Assembly: GCF_041734735.1 (NCBI RefSeq)
Contig: NC_134889.1
Coordinates: 355,001-419,000 of the forward strand
Direction of reading: 5' to 3'
DNA: 64,000 nucleotides
Origin: Babylonia areolata
Taxonomy: Eukaryota; Mollusca; Gastropoda; Neogastropoda; Buccinidae
Every line of letters begins with the position of its first letter. Positions within the stretch are counted from its first letter, which is position 1. The translations under genes and the position numbers were made by a program. Positions 23,785 through 35,961 of this stretch are shown piece after piece. The notes under the pieces were generated by a model. It was not told where the DNA came from. It searched no databases and worked only from the letters and a program-made list of their open reading frames with translations.

Positions 23785-25130
23785 AAATTTTTTTTTTATA
23801 TATGTCCCCTTCAGTATCGGTCTCCTTTTATTTGTGGGATACATATATGTTTTCTTTTACATGTTCTGTAAATCACTCATCAAAGTCTGTAAATTTTTCT
23901 TTTAATTGATGTTCATGTCAAGGAGATTTTGGAACACATTAGTATTTTGTGCAAGTTTAGTTTCCAATGGTAGTGCATTCCATATATGTGCAATTCTATT
24001 AGCTAATGAATTTTTCCTTAGGTTAGTATTACAGTGCTCTTTACAAATTTTCATCATTGAATTTCTTGTATTCTCATAATCTGACATTCTAAAAACATTA
24101 TTCACATTGACTTCATTATAGCAATTTAACATTGTGTATGTTTCTATTAAATCCCCTCTTAGCCTCCTTCCCTTTAATGAATGCTGATTTAAGTATATAA
24201 GTCTCTGTTGATAGCTCATAGCTTTGAATTTTTTTAATATCTTAGTTGCTCTTCTTTGTACCCTTTCTATAGCCATAGATTGTCTCTTGAGGTATGGGTG
24301 CCACACAATATTACCATATTCCACTTGTGATCTAACTAATGCTTTATACAGTTTAAGAAATATATCTTTATCTAAACAGGTAAATGTTCTCTTAATTATC
24401 CCTATCATCTGGTTGGCTTTATTTATTATATTCTGTATATGTTTGTCAAAAGATAGTTTATTATAAAAAAATTATGCCAAGGTCTTTTCCACTTTGACAT
24501 TTTTCAATGTCCTGTGTGGTGTCTTCTATTGTCATATGGTATTTGTTTTCTGTATTTTGTCTTCCCATGTGCATTACTTTACACTTTGATACGTTAAAAT
24601 ATAGATTCCATCTATCAGTCCAGTCTTGTAACTTATATAAGTCCTTTTGTAGTGTAGTATTTTTTGTGCATTGGCATAAATTTTAGTATCATCAGCAAAT
24701 ATTTTACATTTGCTTTCTATACTTTCAGGAAGGTCATTTATGTGTATTGTAAATAGCACTGGGCCAAGTATGCTAACTTGTGGTATACCACTAACAACAT
24801 TTTCATTTGTTGACATTTTTTCTCCAATTCTAACTACCTGTGTTCTTTCTGACAAGGTTTCTGTCCAGTTCAGTATACTTCCAGTAATACCATATAAAGC
24901 TAATTTTAATAAAAGTCTTTGATGTGGTACCGAGTCAAATGCCTTTCTAAAGTTTAAATAAATTATGTCTACAGGTTTACCCATATCTATCATTTTTGTG
25001 AGATCTTCAATTACTTCTAAAACCATGTTGACAGTCTGCATACAGATTGTTTGTTGTCATCTGTGATACTATTGCATCTCTGATAAAGGACTCCAAAATC
25101 TTACACACAAGTAAGACCAGTCGTGGATGG
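23785..25130 (-). mobile_element. CR1-like LINE, 5'-truncated
   Basis: Minus strand. Reverse transcriptase motifs run from high to low coordinate: ILESFIRDAIVS and NNLYADCQHGF near 25050-25100; DIIYLNFRKAFDSVPHQRLL; SGIPQVSILGPVLF then INDLP; KCKIFADDTKIYA with the catalytic Asp pair; CKVMHMG near 24570-24590; KDLGIIF near 24480. The C-terminal region follows: FLKLYKALVRSQVEYGNIVW, RVQRRATKILKK, NSLANRIAHIWNALP and FQNLLDMN, ending at a stop near 23902. It then has an AT-rich 3' UTR to a homopolymer (T run on the plus strand, 23785-23799). At least two frame breaks split the ORF. The pattern is that of the CR1/L2/Daphne group. Truncated at the 5' end, as usual for target-primed insertion. Confidence 0.9.
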
Positions 25131-25134
25131 GCAA

Positions 25135-25850
25135 AAGCTGAAAGCTCTGATTAACTGTTTTATTTATAACCCAGCAACCAAAACTTCACAACCCAGTACT
25201 GACTGCCCATCATTATCCTCGCACTGATGGTACAAACCTTCGGTTTTCTCCCAAGCTCAACGCCTCACTGTCCAAGCCGTCTCCATGTTCATAGAGTGAC
25301 GTACTGCCCCCCCCCCTCCCCCCCCCCACCCCCGCCGAAGTAAAGTGACGTCATTTTATCTTGACGCACTGGCCATGTAAGCAATTGGAATCACGTAACC
25401 AGTATCTTCGGTTGAAGACTATCGTTCATTGTAGAATGGGGAGAGTGGGGGTGGGGAGGTGAGAAACAGAGAAAGGAATTTTGAGGTGGTGTGGTGTGGT
25501 GTGCAATGGAGGAGTCAATAATCGACCTGTCTTACACTCAAAACAATCGCCCTGTTCTAAAATCGGACAGTAAGAACTGGATGGTTTTCCTGACCATTCT
25601 GCAGTCGTATATGTCCATCGTTTTTGTTTTCTTCGTTTTTATTAAAAGAAAATATCCCCCCCCACCCGTTTCTGTTTCTGTCCCTCACCATTTCCTTGGA
25701 GCATTATCTCAGCAAGGCCACTGGAACTTGTTACGTAACAATTGGTTTTCTTTTCTGTGCTTCCACCAGCATATCTTTGAATGTTCCAGTGTGCTGGTTG
25801 ATAGTTTGCCCCACTTATTCATTAGCGAGAGAATACAGTCTTGTGTTTCA
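25135..25850. other. Unique spacer with C-rich tract
   Basis: Contains a C-rich tract at 25307-25335 and a GGGGTGGGG stretch at 25447-25460. No coding signal I trust; the plus-strand frame at 25491-25859 shows no family features. Confidence 0.4.
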
Positions 25851-25854
25851 TACA

Positions 25855-26100
25855 GGTGATGTGGTGTGATGCATGATACGATGTGGTATGATATAGTGTG
25901 ATGCATTATACGATGTGGTGTGATGTGGTAGGATGCATGATACGATGTGATGTGGTATGATGCATGATACGATGTGATGTGGTGTGGCGTGATGTGGTGT
26001 GATTCATGATACGATGTGATGTGGTGTGATGTGATTCATGATACGGTGTGATGTGATGTAGTATGATGGAGGATACGATGTGATGTGATGTGTGGTGTTG
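25855..26100. repeat. Degenerate GATGTGGTGTGATGCATGATAC repeat
   Basis: Irregular tandem copies of GATGTGGTGTGATG and GCATGATACGATGTG of 16-40 bp. Confidence 0.85.
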
Positions 26101-26590
26101 AGCATTGAACCATGTGTTCTTTTTAGGCCTGGAACCTGATAATTTTTTTTTTTTTTAACAAACTGCTCCCCTTTTTGAAGTGAAAGAAACGTGTAGAAGT
26201 GTAGGCCCCATCAAAAAATTATAACTTTTTAAAACAAAGAGTATCTCTTCCCAGTATTTCACAGAACAAAGACTCTTATCAGTTACAGCCGGTATTAGCA
26301 TTATTATCTGATATCTGAATGCACGTTAAGTGCGCGTGCATGTGTGGTGCAAGGGAGACACAATGGTAAAAAGTTTGTGTGTTTGCACGGGCACGCGCTC
26401 GTGTGTGTGTGTGTGTGTGTGTGTGACATCACTATGCATGATCACAAGAGACAGGGGAGATACCGTTTGTTTTTTGTCTCTGTCTCCACACCCTCCTTCA
26501 CCCCCTCGCTACTTTTACTATCTGTCTCTCTCGTGCTTTTCACACCATCGCTTTTTCCTCTTACTTTATATGCATTTGCTTTATTGCGTC
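26101..26590. other. Spacer with (GT)n at 26399-26425
   Basis: AT-rich, then a GT microsatellite, then CT-rich sequence leading into the next array. No gene seen. Confidence 0.5.
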
Positions 26591-26591
26591 A

Positions 26592-28515
26592 ATCATCCTC
26601 CAAACCCACCCTCCTCCGCCACCCCATCATCCTCCAAACCCACCCTCCCCTGTCACCCCATCATCCTCCAAACTCACCCTCCCCTGTCACCCCATCATCC
26701 TCCAAACCCACCCTCCTCCGCCACCCCATCATCCTCCAAACACACCCTCCCCTGTCACCCCATCATCCTCCAAACCCACCCTCCCCTGTCACCCCATCAT
26801 CCTCCAAACCCACCCTCCCCTGTCACCCCATCATCTCTCCAAACACACCCGCCCCTGTCACACCCATCATCCTCCAAACTCACCCCTTCCTGTCACCCCA
26901 TCATTCCTCCAAACCCACCCTCCTCCGCCACCCCATCATCCTCCAAACACACCCTCCCCTGTCACCCCATCCTCCTCCAAACTCACCCTCCTCCGCCACC
27001 CCGTCATCCTCCAATCCCCCCCTCCTCCGCCACCCCATCACCTCCAAACCCACCCTCCACCGCCACCCCATCATCCTCCAAACACTCCCTCCCCTGTCAC
27101 CCCCCACAATCCTCCAGACCCACCCTCCCAGGTCACCCCATCATCCTCCAGACACCCCTCTTCCTGTAACCCACATTCATCCTCCAAACACGACCTTCCC
27201 CTGTCACCCATCTCCTCCAACACAACCCTTGGCCCTGTCACCCCATCATCCTCCAAACACACCCTCCCCTGTCACCCCATCATCCTCCAAACCCACCCTC
27301 CTCCGCCACCCCATCATCCTCCAAACTCACCCTTCCCTGTCACCCCATCATCCTCCAGACACACCCTCCCCTGTCACCCCATCCTCCTCCAAACCCACCC
27401 TCCTCCGCCACCCCATCATCCTCCAAACTCACCCTTCCCAGTCACCCCATCATCCTCCAAACCCACCCTCCCCTGTCACCCCATCATCCTCCAAACCCAC
27501 CCTCCCCTGTCACCCCATCATCCTCCAAACTCACCCTTCCCTGTCACCCCATCATCCTCCAAACTCACCCTTCCCTGTCACCCCATCATCCTCCAGACAC
27601 ACCCTCCCTGTCACCCCATCATCCTCCAAACCCACCCTCCCCTGTCACCCCATCATCCTCCAAACCCACCCTCCCCCGCCACCCCATCATCCTCCAAACC
27701 CACCCTCCCCCGCCACCCCATCATCCTCCAAACCCACCCTCCCCTGTCACCCCATCATCCTCCAAACCCACCCTCCCCTGTCACCCCATCATCCTCCAAA
27801 CCCTACCTCCCCTGTCACCCCATCATCCTCCAAACCCACCCTCCCCTGCCACCCCATCATCCTCCAAACCCACCCTCCCCTGTCACCCCATCATCCTCCA
27901 AACCCACCCTCCCTGTCACCCCATCATCCTCCAGACACACCCTCCCCTGTCACCCCATCCTCCTCCAAACCCTACCCTCCCCTGTCACCCCATCATCCTC
28001 CAAACCCTACCCTCCCTGTCACCCCATCATCCTCCAGACACACCCTCCCCTGTCACCCCATCATCCTCCAAACCCACCCTCCCCTGTCACCCCATCATCC
28101 TCCAAACCCTACCTTCCCTGTCACCCCATCATCCTCCAAACCCACCCTCCCCTGCCACCCCATCATCCTCCAGACCCACCCTCCCCTGTCACCCCATCAT
28201 CCTCCAAACCCACCCTCCCCTGTCACCCCATCATCCTCCAGACACACCCTCCCCTGTCACCCCATCCTCCTCCAAACCCACCCTCCCCCGCCACCCCATC
28301 ATCCTCCAAACCCACCCTCCCCTGTCACCCCATCATCCTCCAAACCCACCCTCTCCTGTCACCCCATCATCCTCCAAACCCTACCTTCCCTGTCACCCCA
28401 TCATCCTCCAAACCCACCCTCCCCTGTCACCCCATCATCCTCCAAACCCACCCTCCCCTGTCACACCATCCTCCTCCAAACCCTACCTTCCCTGTCACAC
28501 CATCCTCCTCCAAAC
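26592..28515. repeat. 35-bp minisatellite, C-rich
   Basis: About 55 copies of a 35-bp unit (CCATCATCCTCCAAACCCAC then CCTCCCCTGTCACC). Subtypes carry CTCCGCCACC or AGACACACC. 35 is not a multiple of three, so each frame cycles through all three translations (Pro/Ser/His-rich). The apparent 730-codon frame is an artefact. Confidence 0.97.
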
Positions 28516-29200
28516 CACTCCAACCCAGCTCAGTAATCACCCATGCGCCCCACCGCCACCCCTCCCCCTCCACCCCCGACACGCGCGCCCACACACACAA
28601 GCGTGTGTACCCAGCCCAGTTATCAGTGTGTGTGAAGTAAACGAATGAGAGACAAGAGATAGAGATTGTGAACACAACGAATTAAAGAAGATAACAAATA
28701 TTCTTCTCTATCTATAATGTCACTCTTATGACACAACACTCCTGTAATACCCTTCAGCGTGTATGGCCGCTGTGCGTCGGTTGCCATGGAGTTCTGTGGA
28801 AAAGCGAGAGGCGGACATTGCTGACAGATGCTGCAAAACACCACTCCTGGAGGCTACCATGGGCTGAGCTGTCCGACCGGTCTGTTCTCTCTGCATCCTG
28901 TCTCCTGGCTTGTCAGCACTGTTGCAGCACTTGTGGTGGTGGTGGTGGTGATGATGGTGGTGGTGGCAGTGTTTGCAGTGACAAAAGTAACAGCAGAGCA
29001 ATAACAGCAGCAACAGTGGTGGCAAATCTAGAATAGCGACCGCGGCACTCTGAGCAGCATAATATTATAATCTTTAGTAGCTATACTGAATGCGGCGCTA
29101 CAAGTTTTACCAACTGTTGTGGGCGTAAAAATCAGCCATCACAGAAAAGTTGATGTTTTACCATTATCAGCCAGCGTGTCTGCAGTTACAGCATTGTCGT
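28516..29200. other. Spacer with (GGT)n and CAG-rich stretches
   Basis: Mixed sequence with a GGTGGTGGTGGTG run at 28931-28970 and CAGCAGCAA-type sequence after it. A minus-strand frame starting with a Leu/Cys run (28726-29025) is built on these trinucleotide repeats, and I do not call it. Confidence 0.4.
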
Positions 29201-29204
29201 TATC

Positions 29205-29545
29205 AACAGTAGCGACGACAACAACAGCAGCATAAAACAACAGAAACAACACCAGACAACACCAGACAACAACACCAGATAACATCAACAGCATCATTCA
29301 TAATAACAGACAACAACATCAACAACAGCATCATTAACACCAACAGACAACGGCAGCAGACAACAACAACAACAAAAAAACAACAGCATCATTCACAATA
29401 ACAAACAGCAACAAAAACAACAACATCATTCACAACAACAGACAACGGCAGCAGACAACAACAACAACAAAAAAACAACAGCATCATTCACAACAACAGA
29501 CAATGGCAGCAGACAACAACGACGACATCAATTGTAGCGTAAAAA
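29205..29545. repeat. CAA/CAG-rich low-complexity tract with internal duplications
   Basis: Runs of CAACAACAACAAC with repeated blocks such as CAGCATCATTCACAA and ACAGACAACGGCAGCAGACA. The latter gives an imperfect ~110-bp duplication (29340-29420 against 29445-29500). Confidence 0.85.
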
Positions 29546-29564
29546 AAATCTGAAAGGTGTCAAT

Positions 29565-31625
29565 CTTCCATATAGCGATAACTGACAAATTCCAACAGGT
29601 GTCATAACTGACAACATTCCAACAGGTGTCAATCTCTCACATAGAGATAACTGACAACATTCCAACAGGTGTCAATGTCTCACACACCGGTAACTGACAA
29701 CATTCCAACAGGTGTCAATCTCTCACACAGTGATAACGGACAACATTCCAACAGGTGTCAATCTCTAACACAGAGATAACTGACAACATTACAACAGGTG
29801 TCAATCTCTAACATAGAGATAACTGACAACATTCCAGCAGGTGTCAGTCGCTCACATAGAGATAATGGACAACATTCCAACAGGTGTCAATCTCTCACAT
29901 AGCGATAACTGACAACATTCCAACAGGTGTCAATCTCTCACACAGCGATAACTGACAACATTCCAACAGGTGTCAATCTCTCACACAGCGATAACTAACA
30001 ACATTACAACAGGTGTCAATCTCTAACACAGTGATAACTGACAACATTCCAACAGGTGTCAATCTCTCACATAGAGATAACGGACAACATTCCAACAGGT
30101 GTCAATCTCTAACATAGCGACAACTGACAACATTCCAACAGGTGTCAATCTCTCACACAGCAATAACTGACAACATTACAACAGGTGTCAAATCTCTAAC
30201 ATAGAGATAACTGACAACATTCCAACAGGTGTCAATCTCTAACATAGAGATAACTGACAACATTCCAACAGGTGTCAATCTCTAACACAGTGATAACTGA
30301 CAACATTCCAACAGGTGTCCATCTCTCACATAGAGATAACGGACAACATTCCAACAGGTGTCAATCTCTAACATAGCGACAACTGACAACATTCCAACAG
30401 GTGTCAATCTCTCACACAGCGATAACTGACAACGTTACAACAGGTGTCAAATCTCTAACATAGAGATAACGGACAACATTCCAACAGGTGTCAATCTCCC
30501 GCACAGCGATAACTGACAACATTCCAACAGGTGTCAATCTCTAATATAGAGATAACTGACAACATTCCAACAGGTGTCAATCTCTAACATAGCGATAACT
30601 GACAACATTCGAACAGGTGTCAATGTCTCACACAGTGATAACTGACAACATTAAAACAGGTGTCAATCTCTAACATAGCGATAACTGACAACATTCCAAC
30701 AGGTGTCAATCTCTAATATAGAGATAACTGACAACATTCCAACAGGTGTCAATCGCTCAGATACCAATAACTGACAACATTCCAACAGGTGTCAATCTCC
30801 AACATAGAGATAACTGACAACATTCCAACAGGTGTCAATCTCCCGCACAGCGATAACTGACAACATTCCAACAGGTGTCAATCTCTAATATAGAGATAAC
30901 TGACAACATTCCAACAGGTGTCAATCGCTCAGATACCGATAACTGACAACATTCCAACAGGTGTCAATCTCTAATATAGAGATAACTGACAACATTCCAA
31001 CAGGTGTCAATCGCTCAGATACCAATAACTGACAACATTCCAACAGGTGTCAATCTCTAACATAGCGACAACTGACAACATTCCAACAGGTGTCAATCTC
31101 TAACATAGCGATAACTGACAACATTCCAACAGGTGTCAATCTCTCACACAGTGATGACTGACAACATTCCAACAGGTGTCAATCTCTAACATAGAGATAA
31201 CTGACAACATTCCAACAGGTGTCAATCTCTAACATAGAGATAACGGACAACATTCCAACAGGTGTCAATCTCTAACACAGCGATAACTGACAACATTCCA
31301 ACAGGTGTCAATCTCTCACATAGAGATAACTGACAACATTCCAACAGGTGTCAATCTCTAACATAGAGATAACGGACAACATTCCAACAGGTGTCAATCA
31401 CTCACATAGAGATAACGGACAACATTCCAACAGGTGTCAATCTCTCACACAGCGATAACTGACAACATTCCAACAGGTGTCAATCGCTCACACAGTGATA
31501 ACTGACAACATTCCAAGAGGTGTCAATCTCTCATACAGCGATAACGGACAACATTCCAACAGGTGTCAATCTCTCACACAGCGATAACTGACAACATTCC
31601 AACAGGTGTCAATCTCTCACACGAC
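29565..31625. repeat. 43-bp minisatellite with CAACATTCCAACAGGTGTCA
   Basis: About 48 copies of a 43-bp unit: ACATTCCAACAGGTGTCAAT, CTCTAACATAGAG or CTCACACAGCG, and ATAACTGACA. Variant units recur in blocks, showing higher-order structure. Confidence 0.97.
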
Positions 31626-32034
31626 GTGCACGTGCCGGGAGGCGGGCCCATTGACAGTGGAGTGGTGGGAGCGGCGTTGTTCAGCACCACTGAAAAAACA
31701 AATGACGGTCTTTTGCAGACAGGTGACCCTGTTGTGTGCTGTCTGTGTGCGCGCCGTGTGAACGTGCCATGACGCTGTCACGTGCTGTCAGCGCGCGCTG
31801 TGTGAATGTGTCAGAACGGGGCGAGGCCAGCAGTGATGCAGTCACCAGACTCTGGGTTTTACGCACTGAAGGCAGCTGCAGAGCACAGGGAGTGGCACTG
31901 GCTCTGTTCACGGCGGGGTGGTGGTGGTGTGTGTGGGTGCTGAGAGTGAGTATGGTGTTAATGGTGTTGATGTTGTGAGGACGCTCAACTTGTGTCCCGA
32001 GTGGTGAGAAAAGTGTTAGTGTTCAACAAGAGGC
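31626..32034. other. GC-richer unique spacer
   Basis: Contains CACGTGC and TGTGTGCGCGCCG. A plus-strand open stretch reads VHVPGGGPIDSGVVGAALFS and ends at a possible donor CAG/GTGACC near 31722, but no 3' splice site outside the array supports it. Confidence 0.35.
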
Positions 32035-32036
32035 GC

Positions 32037-32100
32037 CGCCATGGCCGAATCGGTTAGGCAATGGATCTCTGACCCTGTGAACAGAGTTCCAGTATAAAAA
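32037..32100 (+). repeat. tRNA-derived SINE-like head
   Basis: GCCGCCATGGCCGAATCGGT followed by TAGGCAATGGA matches a tRNA Ser/Leu-type 5' half including the A box. AACAGAGTTCCAGTA is a decayed B box about 45 nt on. No A-rich tail is obvious, so the body is unclear. Confidence 0.5.
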
Positions 32101-32430
32101 CAAATGATATTTTGTGGAAAAAGTCTTCTCTCAGTCAGAAGAGTCATTGTCTTCGAGAGCAGATGACACCCACAGAAAGTGTCCTCTCTTGAAACACGTA
32201 TGCTGAACGCTTGCTTACAAGATGTACCCATCTTTAAGTAAAAGCCTCGAATTACAGTTCCTGAGCATGAAAATGTGATCAGATAGGCACGTGATTATAA
32301 CATGCATAATATTGAAGGGTAGTCCCAGTGAGTGGTAACCTCCAAATGTCTGTGGAATCACTAAAATACTTAGCAATAAAACTTGATGCTGAGCGTGTAA
32401 AATCATTAAATTATGCTCGTGCTAAACGTT
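32101..32430. other. AT-rich spacer, nothing recognised
   Basis: No array, RNA or coding feature supported. Confidence 0.4.
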
Positions 32431-32431
32431 T

Positions 32432-32620
32432 TAACCTAAACAGATGTCAGAATAAACTATAGTCTATCTGATAAATAACCTAAACAGACAACAAAGTAAG
32501 CTATAATTTGTCTGTCTGATGTATATCCTAAACAGACGACAAAATACACTACTACTAGTCTGTCTGATAAATAACCTGAACAGATGTCAAACTAAACTAA
32601 AATTATCCATCCTGAAATAT
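32432..32620. repeat. Four-copy ~48-bp tandem repeat
   Basis: Four diverged units, each starting CCTAAACAGA(T/C) and containing (G)TCTGTCTGATAAATAA. Old by divergence. Confidence 0.8.
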
Positions 32621-32779
32621 AGTTTTTCAATGCCAAGCGAAAGAATCCCCATGAAGATGAATTAGCTGAATATTAGACTGTATTTGTTTGCTGTGGGTGG
32701 TATACTGTATGCGTGAGACAAAACTAAATAAGTTTTACGTATAATGTTTTGGGAAAACAAAATAATGAATCAAAAACAT

Positions 32780-33284
32780 AATAGGCCTTCAAGACTCACT
32801 TGTGATACACTTTTAAAAAAATCCAAGCGTTTTATGTATTGAGCATAATTTCAAAATGTAATGTTAAAGATGAGAAAGATCAGTTTAAAGCAAATTATGT
32901 CCCCTAGCATTAATTACAGGAGTAATTTCCCTTTTTACTATCTGCACCAAAACGTTTGCAAAATAAATAAAACTTCCATGCTTAGCAAAAGAAGTTCTTG
33001 TTTGAACAAAAAATGATAATAATGACTGCTCTTGTTGTTGGGTCAGAATATCAGATCAAAGTGCCAAGTTTAGAGAATACAAAAAATATAAATATAACAG
33101 TAAATGCAGTTTGCATATAATTAGGCTTCATCTTTTTTTTTGTTTTTTTGTGCCCATCCCAGAGGTGCAATATTGTTTTAAACAAGATGACTGGAAAGAA
33201 CTGAATTTTTCCTATTTTTATGCCTAATTTGGTGTCAACTGACAAAGTATTTGCAGAGAAAATGGCAATGTTAAAGTTTACCAT

Positions 33285-33345
<61 letters not shown>

Positions 33346-33402
33346 ACCGAACACCGGGTTAAAACATAGACTCACTTTGTTTACACAAGTGAGTCAAAAA
33401 AC
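32780..33402 (-). mobile_element. Dispersed repeat family, internally deleted copy C
   Basis: Keeps both ends of the 1.6-kb element and lacks about 1 kb of its middle. The outer end AGGCCTTCAAGACTCACTTG (32783-32802) is followed at once by the hairpin-proximal third. Terminal GACTCACTTGTG (32793-32804) is perfectly inverted as CACAAGTGAGTC (33384-33395). The hairpin (33369-33377 with 33387-33395) and the (CA)n tract at 33290-33340 are present; the tRNA-like block is gone. Confidence 0.85.
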
Positions 33403-33655
33403 CAAGAAAACGGCCAGGGTAATGGTTCTTTGGAATAAACATGCCAGTATACAGAACTGGTATTCAACAAGGACACAAATGCTGTTTGAATATTACAAAC
33501 ACTAATGTATTATTGATTAAAGAGAAGGTTAAGTGAAAGGGCAGGCGATCTGTAAGGAAACACCTGAGTGCATGCTGACTTCAGCAAAAGCTGATCAATT
33601 TCAGCGACTGAAGTGAAGGAATGTTGGTTGCTATGTTGGACAGGCCGCAAACCGT
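33403..33655. other. Unique spacer
   Basis: No gene or repeat recognised. Confidence 0.4.
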
Positions 33656-33657
33656 CA

Positions 33658-34380
33658 CGCTGCTGTCACGTGACACGGTCACTCCACGTGATACCTGTGT
33701 CGGTCACTCCACGTGACACTCCCTGTGTCGGTCACTCCATGTGATACCTGTGTCAGTCACTTCACGTGACACTCCCTGTGTCCGTCACTCCACGTGACAC
33801 TCCCTATGTCCGTCACTCCACGTGACACACACTCCCTATGTCTGTCACTTCACGTGACACTCCCTATGTCCGTTACTCCACGTGACGCTCCCTGTGTCCG
33901 TCACTCCACGTGACACTCCCTGTGTCCGTCACTCCACGTGACACTCCACGTAACACTCCCTATGTCCGTCACTCCACGTGACACTCCCTATGTCCGTCAC
34001 TCCACGTGACACACACTCCCTATGTCTGTCACTTCACGTGACACTCCCTATGTCCGTTACTCCACGTGACACTCCCTGTGTCCGTCACTCCACGTGACAC
34101 TCCACGTAACACTCCCTATGTCCGTCACTTCACGTGACACTCCCTATGTCCGTCACTCCACGTGACACACACTCCCTATGTCCGTCACTTCACGTGACAC
34201 TCCCTATGTCCGTTACTCCACGTGACGCTCCCTATGTCCGTCACTCCACGTGACACTCCCTGTATCGGTCACTCCACGTGACACTCCCTATGTCCGTCAC
34301 TCCACGTGACACTCCTTATGTCCGTCACTCCACGTGACACTCCTTATGTCCGTCACTCCACGTGACACTCCCTCTTTCAT
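33658..34380. repeat. 28-bp minisatellite carrying CACGTG in nearly every unit
   Basis: About 25 copies of a 28-bp unit (GTCACTCCACGTGACACTCC then CTATGTCC). Nearly every unit contains the palindrome CACGTG, a canonical E-box core. Blocks such as CACACACTCCCTATGTCTGT with CTTCACGTGACAC recur about every 155-190 bp, giving higher-order repeats. Confidence 0.95.
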
Positions 34381-34439
34381 TCAGTTCACGGCCTTCACTG
34401 TTCAGGCTGATTGTTTTGATGTTCTCGTGTGACACTCCT

Positions 34440-35312
34440 TAGTGGTAGTAGTAGCAGTAGTAGTGTAGGGACTGGCATTTGACTGCCTAGGCCTCACCAA
34501 ATTTGACTTAAACATAGTAGTAAAAAGAATCTTCACAGTCATACCAGTAACAGGTTGTAAGTCTCCCGAATTAAGCCGTTTTTTTCTTCGAGTTATTAAC
34601 GGTTTATTTCGTTGAGGTTTGTTCCGAAATCCGAAAATTCTGAAAACCGCTTCTCACTAAGTTAGGCCTACTAGCAGGTTGGTTGTATTCGAAGAAATGA
34701 CCTCGTTTTTCTTGTTCGCAATTGAAAGGAAAGAAATACAAATTCTGGACAGAACACATACAGCAATACTAACTACACCATGGACTTGTTTACTGCATGT
34801 AGGTATTCTAATGTGGACACTGAATTAACTGGAACGAACACAAAAGAAATTGAATCGATTGTTTTTTTCAGCCCGTTTTCGATTGGTTCGTCAGTGCAGA
34901 TCTAGAGATCTACCATGTGTTGCGGTGGGCTTCAAGCCATGGCAACGTCTCTTTTACCCCCGAAGTAAAAGAATAATCGAGATATTATAAAACACACAAA
35001 AAACATGATTTAAACGACGTTATTATGCCCACTACAATCACCTCTATTTGTCGCAGGCAGAAGAAAACGTCAGTGTTGTTTTAACTATTAAATTTCGCCA
35101 AACGACGCACATGGCGCTGCAGCAGTGTGGATTGGTCTGCTTGTTTCGGAACTGAGCATGTATGGTACGATACAGCTCCATGTCTTTTTCTTTTAATTTT
35201 TTTCCTTCCAAGCTTGATACAGAGTACTTTTCAACGATTTTTTTTCTCCTCATGATTGACTGGATAAAGCATGAAGCAAAAGTGAGTCTTGAAGGCTTTG
35301 CCTCGTTTTTAT
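34440..35312 (+). mobile_element. Diverged partial relative E of the dispersed repeat family
   Basis: From about 34850 it follows the right half of copy A: AAGAAATTGAATCGA, AGATCTAGAGATCTACC, GCAACGTCTCTTTTA, GATTTAAACGACGTT and TGCCCACTACAATC. It ends with the family end AGTGAGTCTTGAAGGC/TTTGCCTC at 35281-35305. The left edge carries a (GTA)n run and the module GTGTAGGGACTGGCATTTGA (34463-34482), also seen next to copy A. Confidence 0.6.
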
Positions 35313-35958
35313 AACAATAATTCTGACAACTGAAGACAATCATATCAATCAGTGTGTGGTTTGTGTTATTTTTATTTATCACTCTTAGAATTGATACATA
35401 TAAAAAGACAAACGCACTTGGTAGTAAGGCGAATTTTCAGGCTTCAGTGTTGACCATTATTTCATATAGAAAATAGGATTAGCATCTAAAACATTGCTTT
35501 GTTCAAGTTCAACATGATTGTTTGGTGTTTTGTTGTTTCAGTAAAGGAGGGGATGGAATTGAGGAGGCAGCAGTAATGAAACATGGTGAATATCCAAACA
35601 CTGACAACTGAACAGGTTTTTAAACAAAAAATTACTCATGGGCAAAAGAAATCAAGCTTCCCCAACTGTGATGACTGAAGGAAGATTTGTTGCAGCAGGC
35701 CAAAAAAGACTTGAGAGATAACGGAGTCACGTTGTTTGAAAAGTGGTACAGGACACACGGGTGGCTTCAGCAGCTGGCACACACTGAACATCTCTCCAGG
35801 TGTCTTCACTCCATCACGTGACCCGATGTGTGCCTTGCTTTTGTGAGGACAGAACAGTTCCACGCATGTTGCTGCTGTTTTATCTAATGTGTGTTCATCA
35901 TGCGTGGAACTGCACAAACAGAATGATATAGCACCGTCTGGACAGTTTGAACAGTTCA
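35313..35958. other. Unique sequence upstream of the NCS gene
   Basis: Contains an unrecognised 107-codon minus-strand frame (35636-35959, Cys-rich start MNCSNCPDG). It may hold promoter or 5' UTR sequence of the NCS gene that starts 540 bp further on, but no TATA box, CpG island or splice pair stands out. Confidence 0.35.
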
Positions 35959-35961
35959 CAG

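Noticed and set aside
26344-28536. 730-codon Pro/Ser/His-rich frame
   Set aside because: 35-bp repeat cycling through three frames; no signal of a mucin-like gene outside the array.
28726-29025. Minus-strand frame with Leu/Cys-rich start and His run
   Set aside because: Leu and His runs come from CAG and GGT trinucleotide repeats.
31563-31772. Plus-strand frame reading VHVPGGGPIDSGVVGAALFS
   Set aside because: Possible donor at its end, but its start lies within the 43-bp array and no 3' splice site is present.
32037-32100. Functional tRNA gene
   Set aside because: Only the 5' half resembles a tRNA; B box and acceptor stem are decayed, so it is kept as a SINE-like head.
35636-35959. 107-codon minus-strand Cys-rich frame
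   Set aside because: No recognisable domain, start context or splice partner; possible but unsupported.
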